Assembly (NCBI GenBank): GCA_017528205.1
Contig: JAFXPE010000032.1
Coordinates: 70,430-134,429, forward strand
Origin: Alphaproteobacteria bacterium
GTDB lineage: Bacteria; Pseudomonadota; Alphaproteobacteria; RF32; CAG-239
Length of the DNA: 64,000 bases
Reading direction: 5' to 3'
Part shown: positions 18,845-24,661 of the stretch, piece by piece
Layout: each line of letters starts with the position of its first letter
Position numbering within the stretch: position 1 is the stretch's first letter
Made by a program: the position numbers and the translations under genes
The notes under the pieces: generated by a model
The model's database searches: none
What the model was told of the DNA's origin: nothing
Seen by the model: the letters and a program-made list of their open reading frames with translations, nothing else

Positions 18845-19261
18845 ATGGTTGTCTATGCAAAAGACAGAAAAGAAACAGCTACACAATACATTATTACGGC
18901 GCAAAATTTACAGGAAAAGGTTTTGCGTTATATGATGAATGAAAAGCGCGTGCCTAAAAAATGGCGTTATCTGTTAGCGCATGCAGCTATTAAAAAGGTT
19001 TGTGAATTGGTTGATAATGTGATCGCCTCAAATAAAACTTACCCAAGCAATGAGGATAAGCTCAAGCTGCGCAAGGATTATCTTGATAAGGCGGTGGTTA
19101 ATTGTTATCAACTGGGTAATCATCTACAGCTTATGATACGTGTGATTGATACCGTTGACGCAAACAGCCTTAAGGAAATTTCAAGTTTGCTGCTCGATGA
19201 AATTGAACTTTTACGCAAAACGCATAAAAACTCTCATATTGTTGGGCAGCAAGAGGTTTAA
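18845..19261 (+). CDS. avd: DGR accessory variability determinant (Avd)
   Basis: A 138-residue, basic, all-helical protein between the target gene and the template repeat. Avd proteins form a pentameric four-helix-bundle barrel that binds the reverse transcriptase and the template RNA, and they are required for mutagenic homing. Length, predicted helix content (about 20-35, 40-60, 75-105, 112-125), charge and position fit this family. The ATG follows a TTGAGG ribosome site. Its TAA shares its last A with an ATG that opens a short reading frame through the template. No catalytic motif is expected or seen. Confidence 0.85.
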   Translation: MVVYAKDRKETATQYIITAQNLQEKVLRYMMNEKRVPKKWRYLLAHAAIKKVCELVDNVIASNKTYPSNEDKLKLRKDYLDKAVVNCYQLGNHLQLMIRVIDTVDANSLKEISSLLLDEIELLRKTHKNSHIVGQQEV

Positions 19262-19270
19262 TGTTGTATC

Positions 19271-19402
19271 ATGGGCGCACTAACTTTTGGCTCTCCTCTG
19301 TTAGCGGTGGAGGCTCGTCTAACGCTTGCAATGTCAACGGCAACGGCAATGCGAACTGCAACAACACGTCGAACACGAACATACGCGCGCCGCTCTGATT
19401 TC
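19271..19402 (+). repeat. DGR template repeat (TR)
   Basis: The invariant 132-base donor copy of the VR, 31 of its bases being adenine. In the target frame it encodes many Asn codons (AAC/AAT) at the positions variable in the VR, the usual design giving the widest amino-acid choice by adenine mutagenesis. It begins 10 bases after the avd stop. At the VR's TGC codon (18744-18746) the template reads TGA, so an unmutated copy at that point would end the target protein five residues early. Confidence 0.97.
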
Positions 19403-19631
19403 GTTTTATGCTTGTCTTAGTAGGCCGATCCGGCTGAAAACAATGCGATTAAATGAAAGGAATATTAAACCTCGCCGAATTGGCAAATAAGAGTTTTGAC
19501 GCTGACCTGCGGACGCCTCTGAAAAATTGAAGTTGCATAGTGAGCTATCGTGACGGAACGCTCATTTTATGCAGGTGCAGTATGTGGTATAAATCCGTCA
19601 AGAGCCATGCAAGACTTAAAAGGGGTATTTG
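19403..19631 (+). ncRNA. TR-RT spacer, probable part of the DGR template RNA
   Basis: 229 bases between template repeat and reverse transcriptase with no convincing gene. In characterised DGRs the RNA downstream of the TR folds and primes cDNA synthesis. Short potential stems are visible, for example GGCCGATCCGGC-type pairing near 19423-19435. It ends with the ribosome site AGGGG before the reverse transcriptase. The role is inferred from position. Confidence 0.45.
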
Positions 19632-20741
19632 ATGACACGAAGAAAAAGAAGATATGAACGCCGCAAAGCAGCGCGTGAGGCCAAGCGCGCTGCTTTTCTG
19701 GCTAAGTATGACAATTATGATTTGGTATGTGACCGGAATAATCTTTTTGCTGCAGCAGATATGGCTAAAAAGCATGTGATGTGGAAAGGCACGGTGCAGC
19801 GATGGAGTATTGAGCAGCTTTTGAATACTGAAAAGCTATATCGCGACTTAAAGGCCGGCAAAGATGTGCGCAGAGGATTTGCAAAGTTTAAGGTATGTGA
19901 ACGCGGTAAAACGCGCAATATATCGGCAGTGCGCTTTTATGAGCGTGTTGTGCAAAAGGCTTTGTGTAAATATGTGTTATATCCGGTATATACAAAATCG
20001 GTATTGTTTGATAATGCTGCCAGTCAAAAAGGTAAAGGCACAAAGTTTGCCGCCGACAGAATGATCCGGCACTTAAGCCGGCATTTTAATCGGTATGGCC
20101 AAGCCGGCTATGCGGTGCTTGTGGACTTCAAAGGATATTTTGAGAATATCGATCACGATGTAGCCAAAGAGATATATCGGCAAAAGTTTAAGGATAAGCG
20201 ATTGCTGAAATTGATTGATGACTTTATTGACGCTTATGGTGTTAAAGGTTTGGGACTTGGATCAGAAACAAGTCAAATGCACGCAATTTACTATCCGAAT
20301 AAGATCGATCATGCGATAGTTGAAACGCATGGCCATGATAAAGTTATGTTTGGCCGGTATATGGACGACAGCTACATTTTGACAAGAGAGAAAAAGACGG
20401 CAATCAGAATGCTTGACAAGATCCGTGACTGGTGCAGGCGGCTGCGGATCACGCTGTCACCAAAGAAAACAATGATTGTCCGTATTAAAGACGGTTTGAA
20501 GTGGCTCAAAACAATCTTTTACCTGACGGCCACCGGCAAGATTATAAAAAAGCCGGAGCATAAGAGTGTGGTTAGGGAGCGGCGAAAACTAAAGAAACAA
20601 ATTAACCTTTTGCGCGGCAATGCTTTAGGCAAAGCAGAGCTTACGCAATCTTTTGAGAGTTGGGCAGGCAGCATGAAACGGCGCAATGCGCGCTTGTCCG
20701 TGTGGAATATGCGCCGGTTTTTATGGAGTATAATGTCATGA
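19632..20741 (+). CDS. DGR-type reverse transcriptase
   Basis: A 369-residue reverse transcriptase. ATG 19632 follows AGGGG at good spacing and is preferred to the TTG just before it. Motif A is 'VDFKGYFENIDHD' (first Asp about 165). The DGR-specific motif 'GLGLGSETSQ' (about 206-215) has the SQ pair where retroviral and group II enzymes have a different sequence. The catalytic box is YMDD (about 243-246), followed by 'TLSPKKT'. There is no maturase or endonuclease domain, and the length fits the family. It copies the TR RNA with errors at adenines and feeds the cDNA to the VR. Its stop overlaps the next start (ATGA). Confidence 0.96.
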   Translation: MTRRKRRYERRKAAREAKRAAFLAKYDNYDLVCDRNNLFAAADMAKKHVMWKGTVQRWSIEQLLNTEKLYRDLKAGKDVRRGFAKFKVCERGKTRNISAVRFYERVVQKALCKYVLYPVYTKSVLFDNAASQKGKGTKFAADRMIRHLSRHFNRYGQAGYAVLVDFKGYFENIDHDVAKEIYRQKFKDKRLLKLIDDFIDAYGVKGLGLGSETSQMHAIYYPNKIDHAIVETHGHDKVMFGRYMDDSYILTREKKTAIRMLDKIRDWCRRLRITLSPKKTMIVRIKDGLKWLKTIFYLTATGKIIKKPEHKSVVRERRKLKKQINLLRGNALGKAELTQSFESWAGSMKRRNARLSVWNMRRFLWSIMS

Positions 20742-20968
20742 CTAAAGATGAGATCTTAAATGAAATCAATATTTGCAACAACATTTTGGAGCAACACGAT
20801 TATGCTGCGCGCAAAGTAGCGTTTGAGTGTGCTGAAAAATTGAAAGAGTTGCACCCTGATCTTGAAATGCCGGTGTATGAAAAATACAAAGACATGGAGG
20901 CAGAGGCTAAACAGCTACGCTTGCGTATTGATGAATTGAGAGAGCTGCTTGACAATGCAACAGAATAA
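20738..20968 (+). CDS. Small coiled-coil phage protein, unknown function
   Basis: A 76-residue helical acidic protein whose ATG overlaps the reverse transcriptase stop (ATGA), so translation is probably coupled. The C-terminal half ('MEAEAKQLRLRIDELRELL') is a clear heptad-type helix. I recognise no family. Coupling to the reverse transcriptase could mean a DGR-related role, but the small genes that follow look like ordinary prophage fillers. Confidence 0.65.
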   Translation: MTKDEILNEINICNNILEQHDYAARKVAFECAEKLKELHPDLEMPVYEKYKDMEAEAKQLRLRIDELRELLDNATE

Positions 20969-21134
20969 TATTGACGCGGTGGTGCTTGCTTTAGTGCGCG
21001 GCGACAATACCGATATTAAAGCAAGCCTTACGCGGCTTTATCAATCCGGCGACATAAGCGGTGTGGAGCTTGCTGCTTGTGTTGGCCGGTTAATTGATTT
21101 AGCTGATTATAATGAAATCATCGGAAATTTTTGA
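20955..21134 (+). CDS. Small phage protein, unknown function
   Basis: A 59-residue protein; its ATG at 20955 lies inside the end of the preceding gene (14-base overlap). Helical, with 'DISGVELAACVGRLIDLADY'. No recognised family. A possible 25-codon frame starts at 21112 inside its end, but it has no clear ribosome site and I do not call it. Confidence 0.5.
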   Translation: MQQNNIDAVVLALVRGDNTDIKASLTRLYQSGDISGVELAACVGRLIDLADYNEIIGNF

Positions 21135-21230
21135 TTTGCAAATTGCAATTTTAGAAAATCCGGCGTATTATTATTTTGAAAGAGCTTAATAAAAGTGGGG
21201 TTATTGTTCATATTAAAGGAAATATGAGCA

Positions 21231-21668
21231 ATGACTAAGGAAAGAGATATTGATACACTGGCGCGCACTTTGTATGGTGAGGCCAGAGGAGAGGACAGGC
21301 AGGGCAAAATAGCTGTTGCCTGCGTTGTTTTAAATAGGGTAAAAAAGCGGATTATGGCCGGTTATCGGATTATTGGCGGCGTGAAAGTGCCGACGATTGA
21401 CGCAACCTGCCTGAAACCGTGGCAATTTTCTTGTTGGAATGACAACGATCCGAATAAAAAAATAATTCAAAATGTTGATTTGGCAAACAAACGCTTTGCG
21501 GAATGCTATGAAATTGCAACAATGGCCGCTAACGGTGAGCTTGAGGATATTACAAAGGGCGCAACGCACTATTATAATCCAAAGGCTTGCAATCAGCCAA
21601 AGTGGGCAAAAGGCAAAACGCCGTGCGTAGTGCTTGGCCATCACCTTTTCTTTAACAATATAGACTAA
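21231..21668 (+). CDS. SleB-type cell wall hydrolase (endolysin)
   Basis: A 145-residue protein of the cell wall hydrolase SleB (Hydrolase_2) family. The N-terminal 'LARTLYGEARGE' carries the catalytic Glu, and 'AVACVVLNRV' continues the fold; 'THYYNPKA' and 'KGKTPCVVLGHHLFF' complete the family pattern. There is no signal peptide, so it should reach the peptidoglycan through the holin encoded next door. Ribosome site AAAGGA precedes the ATG. This is the lytic enzyme of the prophage. Confidence 0.85.
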   Translation: MTKERDIDTLARTLYGEARGEDRQGKIAVACVVLNRVKKRIMAGYRIIGGVKVPTIDATCLKPWQFSCWNDNDPNKKIIQNVDLANKRFAECYEIATMAANGELEDITKGATHYYNPKACNQPKWAKGKTPCVVLGHHLFFNNID

Positions 21669-21680
21669 GAGGGCGATGGT

Positions 21681-22028
21681 ATGTTGAAAGCAATCAAAGA
21701 TTTAATTTTAGAGTTCGGATTGATCGGGTTTATTTTCGGCACATTGTCGGTGGTCTGGTCAAAAGAGCCATTGTCAACGGCTGATAAAATCAAAAAGGTT
21801 GTGGCCTCAATTACATTGAGCTTGATTATCGGCAGTATTTGTATGGGGATCGGCGTCAATGAATACCTGACTTTTGCTATTATTGGCGGCGGCTGCAGTT
21901 TTGCACGAGAATTTTTTGACGTTTGCACAAACCTGTTGAAACTTTTGGCCGACAAGCCGCTGAACACAATTAAGCAACTGGTTGAAATAATCAGAGGGGG
22001 GCGTCATGACAAAGGCCAAGATAGTTGA
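21681..22028 (+). CDS. Phage holin
   Basis: A 115-residue membrane protein 12 bases after the hydrolase gene. Three hydrophobic segments are visible (about 10-27, 40-58, 62-78), with a charged C-terminus. Size, topology and position between the endolysin and the spanin genes identify it as the holin that opens the inner membrane for lysis. Its end overlaps the next gene by 23 bases. Confidence 0.75.
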   Translation: MLKAIKDLILEFGLIGFIFGTLSVVWSKEPLSTADKIKKVVASITLSLIIGSICMGIGVNEYLTFAIIGGGCSFAREFFDVCTNLLKLLADKPLNTIKQLVEIIRGGRHDKGQDS

Positions 22029-22272
22029 TTTAATTTTGAGATGTGCGCTGATTGCGTTAGCGGTCTGCGCATTTTTCTATTGGAGCAATCACCAAGTTGC
22101 AAAACGTGTCAAGGCCGAATGTGAATTGAAAGTGGCGCAGCAGGTGGTTATTACGACAGAGGCAAAACAAAAGGAGGTTGAAAATGTGGCAAAGGCTAAA
22201 GCAGTTATTCATAGCCGTCCTAACGCTAACCGTGACAGCTTGCTCAACGCAATGCGTAACGGTGAGTTATGA
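22006..22272 (+). CDS. i-spanin (Rz-like)
   Basis: An 88-residue protein with one N-terminal membrane anchor (about 9-26) followed by a periplasmic helical, Lys/Glu-rich region, the layout of inner-membrane spanins. The ribosome site (GGGGGG, then the ATG) lies in the holin gene. A lipoprotein gene starts inside it in another frame, the classic Rz/Rz1 arrangement. With its partner it would fuse inner and outer membranes at the last step of lysis. Confidence 0.72.
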   Translation: MTKAKIVDLILRCALIALAVCAFFYWSNHQVAKRVKAECELKVAQQVVITTEAKQKEVENVAKAKAVIHSRPNANRDSLLNAMRNGEL

Positions 22273-22414
22273 CTTTTGTCCGGTCTATCCGGTGGCCGGT
22301 GCAGCGGTGGCAGCCGAATTGGAGAACGCCAGTATTGAGGATTATCCGGCGACATGGGAATGGATCGGCCGAATTGATAAGTTAAGGCAGGAGCTTGAAA
22401 TATGCAAAAAGTAA
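22184..22414 (+). CDS. o-spanin (Rz1-like lipoprotein), nested in the i-spanin gene
   Basis: A 76-residue lipoprotein. ATG 22184 is chosen because a perfect AAGGAGG lies 6 bases upstream (22171-22177). The signal sequence ends in the lipobox VTAC, with Cys 20 as the lipidated residue; this is the outer-membrane spanin. It overlaps the i-spanin gene by 89 bases in a different frame. Unlike lambda Rz1 it is not strongly Pro-rich. Confidence 0.72.
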   Translation: MWQRLKQLFIAVLTLTVTACSTQCVTVSYDFCPVYPVAGAAVAAELENASIEDYPATWEWIGRIDKLRQELEICKK

Positions 22415-22608
22415 ATGTGTGGATTTATTGGCCGAACAGAAGGCAAAAAGTTGATCCTGATTTATGTTATACGCCGCAAGGGCAATCTTTTCATGAGTGG
22501 CAGCGTGATCAAGAAGAGGCTTATCAATACAAGGTGGAACAGCTGAAAAAGAAACTTGAGGCTGCATGTCGGCCACACAAGCATTTTGTGGAGGATTATT
22601 GGCGATGA
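22402..22608 (+). CDS. Small phage protein, unknown function
   Basis: A 68-residue charged protein; ATG 22402 follows AGGAGC and overlaps the o-spanin end by 13 bases. The C-terminal half is helical ('YKVEQLKKKLEAA'). The pattern 'WIYWPNRRQKVDPDLCYTPQ' matches nothing I recognise. Its stop overlaps the next start (ATGA). Confidence 0.6.
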   Translation: MQKVNVWIYWPNRRQKVDPDLCYTPQGQSFHEWQRDQEEAYQYKVEQLKKKLEAACRPHKHFVEDYWR

Positions 22609-22958
22609 CACAATTAAGGATCCCTTTCTCTGATTATCCGCCGAAAGAGCAGGAACGTGACGCCGCACGCGCAAAACGTCTTAAACTGATCCGGCACGCG
22701 TATTTAATGAGAATATCCGGCGAATGGGCGCATTTTATTATCGGGCAAGGCGGTGAGGATATTGACTATTATGAGGATCTGAAACTGCCGGAAGTCTGCG
22801 CCAAGTTAAAGCGTAAATTTCCCGATCATCAGCCGCGTGTCATTATGAATGAGGGGCTTGAAAATTATTTGCGTGATCGTCGGCCAGAGATAATGCGTAA
22901 AAAACGGTATAAACAATTAACAATCAATTTTAACGGAGGGCAAAACAATGAGCGATAA
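22605..22958 (+). CDS. Phage protein, unknown function
   Basis: A 117-residue basic, soluble protein. ATG 22605 is chosen because GGAGG lies 10 bases upstream and the start overlaps the preceding stop (ATGA). It has a Lys/Arg-rich middle and C-terminus ('RDRRPEIMRKKRYKQL'). No family recognised. The end overlaps the next gene by 11 bases. Confidence 0.6.
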   Translation: MTQLRIPFSDYPPKEQERDAARAKRLKLIRHAYLMRISGEWAHFIIGQGGEDIDYYEDLKLPEVCAKLKRKFPDHQPRVIMNEGLENYLRDRRPEIMRKKRYKQLTINFNGGQNNER

Positions 22959-23148
22959 TGTTGAATTAAAAGACGAAGAACGTCAAAAATGTGAGATTTG
23001 GACACGCGTCATGGGGTATCATCGGCCGGTGTCGGAATTTAACAAAGGTAAAAAAAGCGAATATTACAGCCGCAAATGTTTTTGTGAAAGCAAAGCGATT
23101 GCCGGTATGGAGGCTCATGACGCTGCACCTTTACTTGCAGCCGAATGA
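22948..23148 (+). CDS. NrdD-like mini-protein
   Basis: A 66-residue protein with GGAGGG before the ATG. Residues about 11-45 ('RQKCEIWTRVMGYHRPVSEF' then 'NKGKKSEY') match the small 'CEVWTRVMGYxRPVxxFNxGKKxE' sequence annotated as NrdD-family in many anaerobes and phages. There is no full anaerobic ribonucleotide reductase here: the 600-residue catalytic core and the C-terminal glycyl-radical site are missing. Cysteines at about 15, 44 and 46 could bind metal. It converges with, and overlaps by 34 bases, the end of the integrase gene. Confidence 0.6.
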   Translation: MSDNVELKDEERQKCEIWTRVMGYHRPVSEFNKGKKSEYYSRKCFCESKAIAGMEAHDAAPLLAAE

Positions 23149-24365
23149 TTATTTAAGACAGCGGTGGCTGCCGTGAATTTGTTGGGTGCAAGGTGAGCAT
23201 AACGCATTGTCATTGCAAGAGTTTTATGGCCAAGTAATTCTTTAACGGTGTAAAGATCAACGCCGGCCATGACAAGCCAAGACGCAAATGTGTGCCGCAA
23301 CGTATGGAATACCACGCGCAGCTGCCGGTCTGTTATATTTTGATTAAACAGCCGGTCGGCAATTTCCTGATATTGGTCTGACAACTCATAAATAGGTGAT
23401 CCGGTATAACTCTGAAAAATATGTTGTTCTCCGGTGAGCTGCAACTCTACGATCCGGCGTTTTAATATTTCAATCATGTCATTTGTGAGCGGCAGGTTGC
23501 GGCTCTTATGATTTTTTGTTTTGCGTATTGTGAGAAAACCGGTGCTAAAATTTACATCAGCCGCGCGCAGGTTAAAAAGTTCTCCCTCACGGCAGCCACA
23601 ATTTAACGCAATAACTGCGATTTCATACGTTTGATTTGTTTGGTGGCGTTTATAATATTCATAGCCGAATGTATGTTGTCCGGTAACTTTAATTTTATTT
23701 AACTCTTGCAGCAGCAGTGCGGCCTCGTCATGACTTAAAAAACGCAGCCTTTCATTATCTACCGGCAAAAGGTCAATATTATCCATAGGATTTGTGCTTA
23801 TCTTACCTCTGGCAATAGCCATATTGAAAAGGTGGCGGATTAACTTCAAAACATGATTTATTGTTGCAGGCGCATATTTTGACTCTCCAGAGGCTTTTTT
23901 TGTTTCAAGCATAGTCTGCTTTATTTTTTCAACTTCATCAATTCTGACGCAATTTAGCGGCAAATAACCAATATGTTTTTTTATATGGTTATCATAATTT
24001 TGCCGTTCGTTAATCACTCCTTTATCAGATTTAACGCCTTTTTGTGTGACCTCATACTGATTATAAAACTCATCAACAGTCATATTTGCGGATTCGCGCG
24101 CGGTGGTGACGGCAGCTTGCTGCTCATACTTCTCTTTGAGCGAACGATAGCCGGTGCCTTTTTTAATGTTCTCACGCAAGATCTCAATTTCAGCTGCGGC
24201 TTTTGTTTCAGTATAACCGGCACTTTCCCACCCATAACCCTCTTGCTTTCTTATGCCATTATCGGTATAGCGCAAAATAAAATACCGATCTTTGCGTATG
24301 CCGTTTTTGCGTGTATCATGTTCGCGGTAATAAACGCCTTTGTATTTCGTTTTGAGTGTTTTCAT
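23115..24365 (-). CDS. int: Tyrosine recombinase integrase
   Basis: A 416-residue phage integrase. N-terminal residues about 1-70 form an arm-binding region, about 85-185 a SAM-like core-binding domain, and the catalytic domain follows. Active-site residues are visible: Arg in 'CGCREGELF' (about 260), Lys in 'RKTKNHKSR', the H-x-x-R-H box 'HTLRH' (about 354-358), His about 380 in 'LGHKT' and the nucleophile Tyr about 389 in 'MRYAHL'. It lies next to a tRNA-Leu 3' half, which is its attachment site. It points leftward, toward the phage genes. Confidence 0.93.
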   Translation of the reverse strand: MKTLKTKYKGVYYREHDTRKNGIRKDRYFILRYTDNGIRKQEGYGWESAGYTETKAAAEIEILRENIKKGTGYRSLKEKYEQQAAVTTARESANMTVDEFYNQYEVTQKGVKSDKGVINERQNYDNHIKKHIGYLPLNCVRIDEVEKIKQTMLETKKASGESKYAPATINHVLKLIRHLFNMAIARGKISTNPMDNIDLLPVDNERLRFLSHDEAALLLQELNKIKVTGQHTFGYEYYKRHQTNQTYEIAVIALNCGCREGELFNLRAADVNFSTGFLTIRKTKNHKSRNLPLTNDMIEILKRRIVELQLTGEQHIFQSYTGSPIYELSDQYQEIADRLFNQNITDRQLRVVFHTLRHTFASWLVMAGVDLYTVKELLGHKTLAMTMRYAHLAPNKFTAATAVLNNHSAASKGAAS

Positions 24366-24520
24366 TTTATCACCAATTTGTCACCAATTTTTACTCAAAG
24401 TTAATCCGTCTTAATCAATGTTAATATAAACACATAATACTGTGTAACGCCTTATAAGTCAAGCATTTTGTAAAGTAAATCAAGGTAAATATAAGTTAAT
24501 CAAAAGACAATAAAAACACA

Positions 24521-24575
24521 CTTAAAATCTGTTGGGATTTATCCCGTGCCAGTTCAAGTCTGGCCTAGCGCACCA
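24521..24575 (+). other. Right attachment site: displaced tRNA-Leu(UAA) 3' half
   Basis: From CTTAAAA (an anticodon loop with UAA) the sequence reads as the 3' half of a tRNA-Leu: a long variable arm (GGGATTTATCCC), a T-arm with 5-bp stem (GCCAG / CTGGC) around TTCAAGT, and the acceptor strand ending in CCA at 24575. No 5' half precedes it; the left neighbour is phage DNA. A crossover at the anticodon loop is a common choice for tyrosine integrases. The intact tRNA should lie at the prophage's left end, outside the window. Confidence 0.85.
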
Positions 24576-24578
24576 ATA

Positions 24579-24610
24579 AAAAAGCTCCTTCGTTTGAAGG
24601 AGCTTTTTTT
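24579..24610 (+). terminator. Original terminator of the disrupted tRNA-Leu
   Basis: Stem GCTCCTTC / GAAGGAGC with loop GTTT, flanked by A and T runs (eight T). It sits 3 bases after the tRNA CCA end and marks the start of host DNA. Confidence 0.9.
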
Positions 24611-24661
24611 TGGGATTATATAACAAAAATATTTTAGGGTATATTTTATTTTGGAGATAAA

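Larger units (their letters stand above)
1..24575. mobile_element. Right-hand part of a podovirus-like prophage carrying a DGR
   Basis: All genes from the left edge to the integrase are phage-type: tail tubular proteins, internal virion proteins, tail fibres, a diversity-generating retroelement, a lysis cassette and a tyrosine recombinase. The right boundary is a displaced tRNA-Leu 3' half ending in CCA at 24575, followed by the tRNA's own terminator. Terminase, portal, capsid and the left attachment site are not in the window. T7-like morphology is inferred from the tail proteins; no phage RNA polymerase is visible here. Confidence 0.93.

Noticed and set aside
19629..20741. Group II intron or retron reverse transcriptase
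   Set aside because: No maturase or endonuclease domain, no intron or msr-msd structure, and the GxxxSQ motif with a neighbouring TR/VR pair is specific to DGRs.
21112..21189. 25-codon reading frame after the small phage gene
   Set aside because: No clear ribosome site and too short to judge.
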